A DNA stretch of 64,000 nt, taken from the NCBI GenBank assembly GCA_020832445.1, contig JAFIEO010000024.1, forward strand, positions 62,001 through 126,000, written 5' to 3'. A model generated the notes under the pieces. That model saw nothing but the letters and a program-made list of their open reading frames with translations, was not told the origin of the DNA and searched no databases. Position 1 is the first letter of the stretch, and each line of letters opens with the position of its first letter. Source of the DNA: Paracoccaceae bacterium. Its GTDB lineage: Bacteria; Pseudomonadota; Alphaproteobacteria; Rhodobacterales; Rhodobacteraceae. The translations under genes and the position numbers were made by a program. Below are positions 27,450 to 35,562 of this stretch, piece after piece.

Positions 27450-29532
27450 ACGCCTTGGTCTGCGTATCCGTGTTCTGCTGTTTTTCGCCCTGCTTGCGGT
27501 GGGGGCAGTCGTGGCGGTGGGTGTCGCCGGCTGGCTGGTTCTGTCGCGCAGCGACATCGCGTCTGATCTGCTGGCGCCTATGGCGCAGGCGGGTATTCTG
27601 GCGGGCTTCCTGATCCTGTTTCTGGTGACGGGTATCTGGTATCTGTTTGATATGAATGTCGCGCGTGCCATTGACGGGCTGGCCAATGCCATTCGCACCC
27701 GTGCACATGCGGATATTCATGACGATCTGGGGCATGACAAGGAACGCGCGCGCTATCTTGGTGATCTTGCGCCTGCGGCGGCGGAAATTTCACGTTCGCT
27801 TGCACAAACCCGTTCGGCGCTGGCGGAATCGGTGGCGCGCGAAACATCGCGGCTGTCGGGCGAAAAGGCGCGGCTGGAAAAACTGCTGGCGGATGTGCCG
27901 GTTGCAGTTCTGCTATGCACCGCCGACTATCAACTGGCATTCTATAACGGGCAGGCTGTCACCATTCTGGAAGCCGGGGGCGCGCCCGGACTGGACCGCA
28001 ATTTGCTGGATTACCTGCGCGAAGGGCCGGTGCGCCATGCCTATGAACGTCTGGCCAAGCTGAACGATCCCGAAGCGGCATCTGACCTGATTTGTGCAAC
28101 CACCAGCAGCGGGCGGCTGTTGTCGGGGCGGATGCGGGTGCTGCGACGGACCGAGCATACACAACGCCCCGGTTTCGTGCTGACCTTGCGCGATGTCACC
28201 GCCGATCTGGCCGCCCATGCCGCGCGCGAGGCGTTGTTGGCGGAAGTGTTTGACCGCGTGCGCAGGCCAGCGGCGAATTTGCAAACCGTCATTGGTGTTA
28301 TTTCCGAAGACAGTGAAATGGCGCAGGCGGCGGATCTGACTGCCGCCATGCTGTCCGAAGTGCAGGGGCTGACCACTGCCATCACTGAATTGGGCCAACG
28401 CTATGATGCGGGGCGCAATGACTGGCGCCCGCTTACGCAAATACGCTCCCCCGACCTGATGGACGGGGTGCGCGCGCAGTTTGAAACCCTGGGTCTGGAA
28501 TTGCACACAGACGGGCCGGAACTGATGCTGACCTGTGACGGGTTTGAACTGGCGCTGTTGCTGCGCTGGCTGGGGCACAGACTGGCGCAGGCAGGCCATG
28601 CCCGCAGCTTCCGGCTGGTTCTGAGCGAGGAGGACGGGCCGGGTGCCGTGCTGGATCTTGTCTGGCAAGGCCCGTCATTGCCAGTGGGCGTGTTCGATTC
28701 GTGGCTTGCAGAACGGCTGGACCCCGACACGCCCGACCTGACGGCGCGCGCTGTGCTGAATGCTCATGCGACAGAAGCCTGGACTGAAGCGCGCGGCGAT
28801 AGCGGGGGCGCTGTGCGCCTGCCCATTCCCAATGCGCGCCGCGCAACGACGCGGCCTGCACCGATCCAGCGCGAGGTTGTCTATGATTTCGAATTGCTGT
28901 CCAAGGCGCGCAATGCGGGCGTTCTGGAAAGCAAGCTGGAAGATCTGACCTATGTTGTGTTCGATACCGAAACCACCGGCCTGACACCGTCCAGCGACGA
29001 AATCGTGCAGATTGCGGCTGTGCGCGTGGTCAATGGCCGCCGCGTGAAGCGAGAGGTGTTTGACACATTGGTGGACCCCGCCCGCGCCATTCCGCCATCG
29101 TCGACCGAGGTGCATGGCATTACCGATGATATGGTCAAGGGTGCCCCCAGCATGACCGAGGCGGGCAAGCGCTTTCACGACTTCGCGCGCGGTGCGGTGC
29201 TGGTGGCCCACAATGCGCCGTTCGACATGGAATTTCTGCGCAGGCACGAAAAATCCATGGGTGTGCGGTTTGATCATCCGGTGCTGGACACGGTGCTGTT
29301 GTCGGCGGTGGTCTATGGCCAGCTGGAACAGCATTCGCTGGATGCGCTGACTGCGCGGCTGGGCATTACCATCCCGGAAGAAGCCCGCCACACCGCCATA
29401 GGCGACACTGTGGCCACGGCGGACGCTTTCCTGAAGCTTATGCCGATGCTGAAATCGCGCGGGCTGCTGACATTCGGGGATGTGCTGGGCGAAGTGCGCC
29501 GCCACGGGCGGTTGTTGAAAGACCTGAACTGA
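27442..29532 (+). CDS. Membrane pseudo-histidine-kinase fused to a DnaQ-like 3'-5' exonuclease
   Basis: 696 residues from ATG 27442; the track start is a TTG inside the receiver gene. Two membrane segments (about 8-32 and 44-68), a HAMP-like and coiled-coil stretch, a PAS-like region (about 145-260), then a kinase-like part where the H-box reads EVFDRVRRPAANLQTVIG, with no histidine, and a degenerate ATPase-like region. The C-terminal 190 residues are a DEDDh exonuclease: VFDTETTG near 505, VAHNAPFDMEFL near 587, and HTAIGD near 650. All four acidic residues and the histidine appear intact. The fusion is in the acetate locus; its substrate is unknown. Confidence 0.88.
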   Translation: MLERLGLRIRVLLFFALLAVGAVVAVGVAGWLVLSRSDIASDLLAPMAQAGILAGFLILFLVTGIWYLFDMNVARAIDGLANAIRTRAHADIHDDLGHDKERARYLGDLAPAAAEISRSLAQTRSALAESVARETSRLSGEKARLEKLLADVPVAVLLCTADYQLAFYNGQAVTILEAGGAPGLDRNLLDYLREGPVRHAYERLAKLNDPEAASDLICATTSSGRLLSGRMRVLRRTEHTQRPGFVLTLRDVTADLAAHAAREALLAEVFDRVRRPAANLQTVIGVISEDSEMAQAADLTAAMLSEVQGLTTAITELGQRYDAGRNDWRPLTQIRSPDLMDGVRAQFETLGLELHTDGPELMLTCDGFELALLLRWLGHRLAQAGHARSFRLVLSEEDGPGAVLDLVWQGPSLPVGVFDSWLAERLDPDTPDLTARAVLNAHATEAWTEARGDSGGAVRLPIPNARRATTRPAPIQREVVYDFELLSKARNAGVLESKLEDLTYVVFDTETTGLTPSSDEIVQIAAVRVVNGRRVKREVFDTLVDPARAIPPSSTEVHGITDDMVKGAPSMTEAGKRFHDFARGAVLVAHNAPFDMEFLRRHEKSMGVRFDHPVLDTVLLSAVVYGQLEQHSLDALTARLGITIPEEARHTAIGDTVATADAFLKLMPMLKSRGLLTFGDVLGEVRRHGRLLKDLN

Positions 29533-29607
29533 GTTTGAGTTGGCGCTGTCGAGAGACGTCGCGGCTATGGCAGTGGCACGTCAGGCGGGGTCACAAGGCT
29601 GGGTTAA

Positions 29608-29838
29608 TTCTGGCCTTTTGCAGACATCGGGAAAGCCCCAAGGCGCGGAGCCAAGGCCGAAGGCCGCCGCGCCATCGGCGGGCCGTCCCGCGGCCTGCCG
29701 ATAACCTGATGGCAGGCCAAGGCAATGATCTTGGGAGTATGCAGCTTGCATAAAGTGCATTCCTTGAATGTCGGATCGGCAGACCCCGGCCCACCGATAG
29801 CGCGGGCTTGGTCCCCGCGCGAAGGGCAGCAAAAGGCC
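29608..29838 (+). repeat. Structured intergenic repeat, copy 2
   Basis: Second copy of the element at 2131-2362, same orientation, lying between two convergent genes. The GGCCTGCC-11 nt-GGCAGGCC hairpin is identical to copy 1. The TGCAGCTTGCATAAA hairpin keeps its pairing with changed bases (ATGCA/TGCAT here, TGCAG/CTGCA in copy 1), which hints at selection for structure. Apart from this repeat and the terminator below, 29533-29942 holds nothing. Confidence 0.8.
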
Positions 29839-29886
29839 AGCATCACCCGCACACCGGATGCTTCAACCTGATGAGACCCCGCGCCA

Positions 29887-29924
29887 ACAAAAAAGGCAGC
29901 CCTTGTGATAGGGCTGCCTTTTCC
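29887..29924. terminator. Bidirectional terminator between convergent genes
   Basis: AAAAAA precedes and TTTT follows an 8-bp stem GGCAGCCC/GGGCTGCC with an 8-nt loop, 20 bases past the etfA stop. It can end the etfBA transcript on the minus strand and the acetate-locus transcript on the plus strand. Confidence 0.85.
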
Positions 29925-29942
29925 AATATCTCGTGCCGCTGC

Positions 29943-30869
29943 TTACAGCTTTTCGGTCAGTTCCGGCACCATGGTGAACAGATCGCCCACAAGCCCGTAA
30001 TCGGCCACCTGAAAAATCGGGGCTTCTTCGTCCTTGTTGATGGCGACGATCACCTTGCTGTCTTTCATACCCGCCAGGTGCTGGATCGCGCCGGAAATGC
30101 CCACTGCGATATACAGATCGGGGGCGACCACCTTGCCGGTCTGGCCCACTTGCCAGTCATTGGGCGCATAGCCGGAATCGACGGCCGCGCGCGATGCACC
30201 GACCGCTGCGCCCAGTTTGTCGGCCAGCCCTTCGATCAGCTTGAAATCGTCTTCGGACCCCACACCGCGCCCGCCGGATACAACCACCTTGGCCGATGTC
30301 AATTCGGGCCGGTCGCTGGCAGCAACCTTGTCTTCGACCCATTCCGACAGGGCAGGGTTGTCTGCGGCTGAAATGTTGTCAACACTTGCAGACCCGCCTT
30401 GAGCAGCCGCGTCAAAAGTGGATGTGCGGATTGTCAGAACCTTGGTCGCATCACCGGATTTGACGGTCTGGATCGCATTGCCTGCGTAAACCGGACGCTC
30501 GAATGTGTCTGCATCGACAATGCCCGACACATCAGACAGCACCATCACATCCAGCAACGCCGCAACGCGGGGCAGAATGTTTTTTGCATCGGTCGTCGCA
30601 GGGGCCACGATATGGCTGTAATCGCCCGCAAGGCTGACAATCAGCGCGGCGGTGGGTTCGGCCAGACGGTGGCCCAGACTTGCATCCTCGGCGCACAGAA
30701 CCTTGGCCACCCCGTCGATCTTCGCGGCACTTGCAGCGGCATCTGCCGCACTGGCGCCCGCACACAGGACCGTCACATCGCCCAGTTGCGCCGCAGCCGT
30801 CACCGCCTTGGAGGTTGCGTCCATGTTCAGCACACCATCGGTGACTTCGGCCAGAAGAAGAACTGCCAT
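29943..30869 (-). CDS. etfA: Electron transfer flavoprotein alpha subunit
   Basis: 308 residues, normal length for FixB/EtfA. The C-terminal FAD-binding part has [53 protein letters not shown] and the closing [14 protein letters not shown], all diagnostic. It carries the FAD that takes electrons from acyl-CoA dehydrogenases and passes them to ETF:ubiquinone oxidoreductase. Its ATG shares one base with the etfB stop. Confidence 0.97.
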   Translation of the reverse strand: MAVLLLAEVTDGVLNMDATSKAVTAAAQLGDVTVLCAGASAADAAASAAKIDGVAKVLCAEDASLGHRLAEPTAALIVSLAGDYSHIVAPATTDAKNILPRVAALLDVMVLSDVSGIVDADTFERPVYAGNAIQTVKSGDATKVLTIRTSTFDAAAQGGSASVDNISAADNPALSEWVEDKVAASDRPELTSAKVVVSGGRGVGSEDDFKLIEGLADKLGAAVGASRAAVDSGYAPNDWQVGQTGKVVAPDLYIAVGISGAIQHLAGMKDSKVIVAINKDEEAPIFQVADYGLVGDLFTMVPELTEKL

Positions 30870-31630
30870 CAGATTACCCCCGCTTCATCTTTCAGTTTCG
30901 CCAGCAATTCATCGACCGAGCCGACCTTGACGCCTGCGGACCGCGCGGCAGGTTCTGTCGTTTTCACGATTTCCAGACGCGGGCTGACATCTACGCCGTA
31001 ATCGGCGGGCGTCTTTTCATCCAGCGGCTTTTTCTTGGCCTTCATGATGTTGGGCAGCGATGCATAACGCGGTTCATTCAGGCGCAGGTCCACACTGATA
31101 ATCGCGGGCAGCTTGACCTTGATGGTCTGCAAGCCCCCGTCCACTTCGCGCGTTACTGTCGCGTGGTCCCCGTCAACCGACACTTCGGATGCGAAGGTTG
31201 CCTGTGCCCATCCGGTCAGCGCGCCCAGCATCTGGCCGGTTGCGTTCATGTCATTGTCGATGGCCTGTTTGCCGCACAGCACGATTTGCGGCTGTTCTTC
31301 ATCGATCACGGCTTTCAGCAGTTTTGCCACGGCCAGCGGTTCGATATCGGTATGCACATCATCGGCGGCATTGATCAGAATTGCGCGATCCGCCCCCATC
31401 GCCAATGCGGTGCGCAGCGTTTCCTGCGCCTGCTTCACACCGATGGAGACGGCCACGATTTCGGTCACAACGCCTTTTTCCTTCAGGCGGATCGCTTCTT
31501 CGACTGCGATTTCGTCAAACGGATTCATCGACATTTTGACATTCGCCAGATCGACTCCGCTGCCATCCGCTTTGACACGGACTTTCACGTTATAGTCGAT
31601 CACGCGCTTGACTGGCACCAGAACCTTCAT
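30869..31630 (-). CDS. etfB: Electron transfer flavoprotein beta subunit
   Basis: 253 residues, the usual EtfB/FixA length. The N-terminus [18 protein letters not shown], the [18 protein letters not shown] block, [17 protein letters not shown] and [23 protein letters not shown] are conserved; the last holds the recognition-loop leucine region. AGGGAGAT precedes the ATG. It is encoded just before etfA and pairs with it to bind AMP and FAD. Confidence 0.97.
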   Translation of the reverse strand: MKVLVPVKRVIDYNVKVRVKADGSGVDLANVKMSMNPFDEIAVEEAIRLKEKGVVTEIVAVSIGVKQAQETLRTALAMGADRAILINAADDVHTDIEPLAVAKLLKAVIDEEQPQIVLCGKQAIDNDMNATGQMLGALTGWAQATFASEVSVDGDHATVTREVDGGLQTIKVKLPAIISVDLRLNEPRYASLPNIMKAKKKPLDEKTPADYGVDVSPRLEIVKTTEPAARSAGVKVGSVDELLAKLKDEAGVI

Positions 31631-31747
31631 TGGCGTGTATCTCCCTTTAGCAAAGCTTGTTCGTTTCTAACGACTTGCACTTGCAGAAAACAATGCAAAA
31701 ACGACATGATGGCAAACCCCGACGCCGCGTTACAGCATATGTCTGCG

Positions 31748-32320
31748 CTAACGGTTTGCGCCCGGAACCCAAAGGATGTCATCCGCACCGTTGTTATTGG
31801 CGATGCGTCCGGCAACGAACAACCAGTCCGACAGACGGTTCAGGTATTTCACGGCCGATTCGTTGACCCCTTCTATCGTGGACAGGGCAACGGTTTCGCG
31901 TTCCGCGCGCCGTGCCACGGTGCGGCACAGGTGGAAATGTGCCGCCAATGCCGAGCCACCGGGCAGAATGAAACTGCGCAATGGCGTCAGGTCTGCGTTC
32001 ATGGCATCAATTTCGCGTTCCAGCCGGTCCACCTGCGACGGGATCATGCGCAGCGGGGTATATTCGGCGTCCTTGTCGCGTTCCATGTCGGGGCGGCACA
32101 GGTCCGCACCCAGATCAAACAGATCGTTCTGAATGCGGGACAATGCGTTTACCAGATCACCACTGGCATGCAGCCGTGCCAGACCCAGCGTTGCGTTCAA
32201 CTCGTCTACAGTGCCATAGGCCGTGACACGTTGCGAATGCTTGGCCACGCGCGCACCGTTTCCCAGCGCGGTTTCGCCGGAATCGCCGGTGCGGGTGTAT
32301 ATCTTGTTCAGCACAACCAT
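31748..32320 (-). CDS. PduO-type cob(I)alamin adenosyltransferase
   Basis: 190 residues. The N-terminal ATP loop KIYTRTGDSGETALGNG, VDELNATLGLAR, and the C-terminal CRTVARRAERETVAL and YLNRLSDWLFVAGR are the PduO family motifs. It makes adenosylcobalamin from ATP and cob(I)alamin, the cofactor needed by methylmalonyl-CoA mutase. That fits the propionate and ETF genes nearby. AAAGGAG precedes the ATG, and the HIG1-type gene ends four bases upstream, so the two are one unit. Confidence 0.95.
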   Translation of the reverse strand: MVVLNKIYTRTGDSGETALGNGARVAKHSQRVTAYGTVDELNATLGLARLHASGDLVNALSRIQNDLFDLGADLCRPDMERDKDAEYTPLRMIPSQVDRLEREIDAMNADLTPLRSFILPGGSALAAHFHLCRTVARRAERETVALSTIEGVNESAVKYLNRLSDWLFVAGRIANNNGADDILWVPGANR

Positions 32321-32323
32321 TAA

Positions 32324-32533
32324 TCAGGCTCCTTTAGAACGGAAATAGGCAAAAGCGACAATCAGTACCACGGCCACGAATTGTGCATACAACCTGTAGC
32401 GCATCATCCTGTTGCCGTGTTTGCGGTTGAATTCGCCGCCTTTGGCAAACCCGCCGATTCCGATCAGCAGCACCACCAGAACCACCAGCGACGCGAATGC
32501 AGCGATCAGGAAAATTGGATCTTGCAGCAGCAT
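32324..32533 (-). CDS. HIG1-domain twin transmembrane protein
   Basis: 69 residues with two membrane segments (PIFLIAAFASLVVLVVLLIGIGGF and LYAQFVAVVLIVAFAYF) joined by GGEFNRKHGNRMMRYR, the conserved loop of bacterial HIG1-type proteins. In mitochondria the HIG1 family associates with respiratory complexes III and IV; the bacterial role is less clear. AAGGAG lies ten bases before the ATG. It is often found beside the adenosyltransferase and etf genes in this order. Confidence 0.85.
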   Translation of the reverse strand: MLLQDPIFLIAAFASLVVLVVLLIGIGGFAKGGEFNRKHGNRMMRYRLYAQFVAVVLIVAFAYFRSKGA

Positions 32534-32607
32534 GTCGGGAACTCCTTATCGATTTGGCTGCAACTTAATCGTCCCCGCGCCAATTGCGAGGGGAAAACCG
32601 ACCTTTG

Positions 32608-33432
32608 CTACATTTTGCCCAGAACGTAATCCAGCAGCCGCGTCGGCAAAACTCGGCGCAGTCCGCCCAGCACATAGGTGGGCGTGGTGACATAATAGCG
32701 CGGACGCGGGCGACGGCTTTCAACGGCGGCAATCAGGCGGCGTGTCACCGCATCGGGGGGCAGTTCAAAGAAATCGGGTTCCGATTTGTCATAAAGGCGT
32801 GCCAGCAGGGCGTCGCGATACTCCTGCGCGCGGGGGCTGTTTTCCCAGTCGATCCAGCGTTCAAAATGCGGAATGGAATTCTGGCGTATGCGCGATGTCA
32901 CTGGCCCCGGTTCAATAAGCACGACATGAATTCCGGTGCCCGCCAGTTCCAGACGCAGCACATCAGACAGCCCCTCCAGCGCGAATTTCGTGGCGACATA
33001 GGCCCCGCGCCATTTCAGCCCCGCCAGCCCCAGAACGGATGAATTCTGCACAATGCGCCCATGCCCCTGTGCGCGCATGACAGGCAGGACTGCGCGCGTC
33101 AGTTCGTGCCAGCCAAACAGGTTTGTTTCAAAGATGCTGCGCAGCGCGTCCGTAGGCAGATCTTCGGTCGCACCGGGTATCGCGAAAGCGCCGTTGTTAA
33201 ACACGGCGTCCAGTGTTCCGCCCGTGCGTTCAAGCGCATAGGCCACAGCTTCATGGATCGTTGCGGTGTCTGCGTAATCCAGCACAAAGCTGTCCAGCCC
33301 TTCGGCGCGCAACCTGTCGCAGTCTTGCGGTTTACGGCAGGTGGCAAACACCTGCCAGCCCCGTTTTGACAGGGCATGCGCTGCGTTATGGCCTATTCCT
33401 GATGAACAGCCCGTAATCAAGATAGATGGCAT
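32608..33432 (-). CDS. SDR-family NAD(P)-dependent oxidoreductase
   Basis: 274 residues of the classical short-chain dehydrogenase fold. TGCSSGIG is the nucleotide loop, NNGA replaces the usual NNAG, and the active site shows QNSSVLG and YVATK. EPGPVTSRI follows. The extra C-terminal 60 residues and the 274-residue length match the group often described as similar to steroid dehydrogenases; the substrate cannot be read from sequence. It lies 30 bases after the response regulator gene and might share its transcript. Confidence 0.9.
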   Translation of the reverse strand: MPSILITGCSSGIGHNAAHALSKRGWQVFATCRKPQDCDRLRAEGLDSFVLDYADTATIHEAVAYALERTGGTLDAVFNNGAFAIPGATEDLPTDALRSIFETNLFGWHELTRAVLPVMRAQGHGRIVQNSSVLGLAGLKWRGAYVATKFALEGLSDVLRLELAGTGIHVVLIEPGPVTSRIRQNSIPHFERWIDWENSPRAQEYRDALLARLYDKSEPDFFELPPDAVTRRLIAAVESRRPRPRYYVTTPTYVLGGLRRVLPTRLLDYVLGKM

Positions 33433-33462
33433 TTTATCCCTTCGGCGCAGGGGCTGATGATG

Positions 33463-34872
33463 TCAGGATGCCCAGGATTCGCGTTTGCGATAGATGGTCG
33501 AAGGGGCAATGTCCAGTTCGCGCGCTGCCTTGGGCACTGATCCCGCATTACGCCTGATCGCAGAGGTGATCACCAACTCCTCGATCTCGGCCATGGTCAT
33601 GCCGCTTAGAACATCGGCGGGTGTCGCACCGGATGGCAGACCCGTTTGCGTGACTGCTGATGCCGCGTCGGCATAACTCAGAAGTTCCGGCGGCAGCATC
33701 TGCGGGGTCACGATCGGGCCATCATGCAGCACCACTGCAAGGCGCAGCACATTCACCAGTTCGCGCAGGTTTCCCCGCCACGGGGCCTTGCGGAAGATTG
33801 CAGTAGTGTCGCCGGACAGTCCGGTAAAGGTTTTGCCCTCTTCCTGCGCGATCTGGACCAGAAGATGACGCGCCAGAATATTCACATCCTCGCCCCGGTC
33901 GCGCAGGGGGGGGACATGCATGGGGATAACAAACAATCTGTAATACAGATCTTCGCGCAGCTTGCCGCTGCGCATTTCTTCTGCCGGGTCACGAGTGGCG
34001 GCACAGATGATGCGCACATCAATCCTGACCTGATCACCGCCCCCTGTTGGTGCCGCGGTCCCGTTTTGCAGAAAATGCAACAGCCTTGCCTGCACGGCAG
34101 GTGCCATGTCGTGAATGTTTTCCAGAAACAGCGTACCGGCATCTGCCTTGATCAAGGCACCGGCCCTTATGCCGGATGATGGCGCATTGCTGCGTTGGGC
34201 CTGCCCGAACAGTTCGGCTTCCTGCATCTCTCGCGGGATTGCGCTGCAATTAAAGGTGACAAAACGGTTCTTGGACCGCGCCGATTTCAGGTGCACGGCG
34301 CGCGCGCAAAGTTCCTTGCCGGTGCCACTTTCGCCCAGCACAAAAACCGGGGCCATGGATTTGGCAACCGCGCTGATCTTTTTGTGTAGCTGGTGCATCA
34401 CCTCGGACTGGCCAAGGAATGAAGAATCTATGGCGTCTGTGGTCTGTTCGCTGCTGGAAATATCAGCGGGCAAATCCCGTTGACTTTCGGCATGGGCGTT
34501 GGCCACTGCGCTTATCAGGCGGATGTCGCCCAATGGCTTGACCAGAAAGTCATGTGCGCCCGCACGCGTTGCTTCGACTGCGGCATTGACCGACCCGTTT
34601 GCAGTTATGACGATAATGCGTGTGCTTGGTTGCAGCGCCAGCATTTCGCGCATGACGACCATGCCATCTGAATCCGGTAACATAAGGTCAAGCAACACCA
34701 CGCCCGGTCGGGATTCGGCGAATTTTGACAATGCCTCCTGCCCGTTAGAGGCACAGATGGCATTGTACCCCGCTTTACGCAGAATGGTCCGGTAAAGCAT
34801 TTGCAGCGACGGCGTGTCTTCTACAAGCAGAAGCGAAGATATGGTTGACTGGCTACTCATGGTTACATTCAT
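33463..34872 (-). CDS. LuxO-like AAA+ response regulator with degenerate GAFTGA and Walker B
   Basis: 469 residues: receiver (phospho-acceptor in VVLLDLMLPD, lysine in LVKPLGD), AAA+ domain, and a Fis-type helix-turn-helix (NAGSVPKAARELDIAPSTIYRKRESW). Walker A (GESGTGKE) and the arginine finger region (REDLYYRL) are normal. But the loop that should read GAFTGA is LFGQAQRSNAPSSGIRAG, and Walker B reads TLFLEN instead of TLFLDE. It probably cannot remodel sigma-54 holoenzyme and may act as a plain DNA-binding regulator. The Hpt gene ends immediately before its ATG. Confidence 0.9.
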   Translation of the reverse strand: MNVTMSSQSTISSLLLVEDTPSLQMLYRTILRKAGYNAICASNGQEALSKFAESRPGVVLLDLMLPDSDGMVVMREMLALQPSTRIIVITANGSVNAAVEATRAGAHDFLVKPLGDIRLISAVANAHAESQRDLPADISSSEQTTDAIDSSFLGQSEVMHQLHKKISAVAKSMAPVFVLGESGTGKELCARAVHLKSARSKNRFVTFNCSAIPREMQEAELFGQAQRSNAPSSGIRAGALIKADAGTLFLENIHDMAPAVQARLLHFLQNGTAAPTGGGDQVRIDVRIICAATRDPAEEMRSGKLREDLYYRLFVIPMHVPPLRDRGEDVNILARHLLVQIAQEEGKTFTGLSGDTTAIFRKAPWRGNLRELVNVLRLAVVLHDGPIVTPQMLPPELLSYADAASAVTQTGLPSGATPADVLSGMTMAEIEELVITSAIRRNAGSVPKAARELDIAPSTIYRKRESWAS

Positions 34873-35241
34873 CTACATATTCTCAATAAATTGCGTCAAG
34901 GCGGTTCGAACTCGGTCAGATTCGTCGATCACTTCGGGCAATGCGACGGCAAGGGCCGCACCGTCCTTATTTTGCGCCATTTTTTCCGCGCGCAAAGATA
35001 GTTCCGGCAAAGCGACCGCCCCAACAGTCAGTGCAAGGCCCTTCATCTCATGTGCAGTCATGTAGATTGCCTGAAAGTTAAGGTCTGCGCCGGAATCCGG
35101 GATGGGCAGGTACGCTTGCAGATCACTGTGCAACCGCGCGAAGTCCTGTGTCAGTTGTTCTGCCAAGGCAGCCGCGACATCGCTGCCACCTGTTTCCAGA
35201 AGGGCGAGAAATATCTTACGGTCGAGCGCTTCGGATGTCAT
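34873..35241 (-). CDS. Hpt histidine phosphotransfer protein
   Basis: 122 residues from ATG 35241; the track start four codons earlier is a TTG. The phospho-acceptor motif AHEMKGLALTVGA (HxxKG) is near residue 63 in an all-helical protein. Hpt proteins shuttle phosphate between a hybrid kinase and a response regulator. The regulator gene starts directly after its stop codon (TAGATG), mirroring luxU-luxO. No kinase is encoded in this window, so the input is elsewhere. Confidence 0.88.
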   Translation of the reverse strand: MTSEALDRKIFLALLETGGSDVAAALAEQLTQDFARLHSDLQAYLPIPDSGADLNFQAIYMTAHEMKGLALTVGAVALPELSLRAEKMAQNKDGAALAVALPEVIDESDRVRTALTQFIENM

Positions 35242-35562
35242 AATGCTGCCCAAAAGATGTCATAATTTTGCCCAAATTCCCACGTAGTTTCAAATACGTC
35301 TATTTTAGCGCATACAATTGTTAGAGTATACCCATCAGATTGCAACCTTACGGAGAGCAGTTCTGGGAAATCCGGCAGGATTGATTATAATTCGAAAAAT
35401 ATGATCTGTCTGAGGGTCAATGTAGCGCCAGAAAATCAGAAATGCGCGAAGTCTTGATAAAAATACTCAAGATTACAGCGCTGCTTCTGGAGATTGACGT
35501 TCATAGGTGACAAAGGCACAGGCGGGGCCATGCGCGGTGGTCCGCCCGCGCATAGCGTTGTT
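35242..35562. other. Gap between hpt and prpE
   Basis: About 320 bases without a credible gene, moderately AT-rich near 35280-35410, where the hpt promoter should be. It holds one copy of the CTTG...AATACTC motif. Confidence 0.5.
35452..35468 (+). repeat. CTTGCCAAAAATACTC motif, copy 1
   Basis: TCTTGATAAAAATACTC, between hpt and prpE. It is the most divergent of the six copies in its CC position and lacks the CTTCA lead. Confidence 0.5.
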
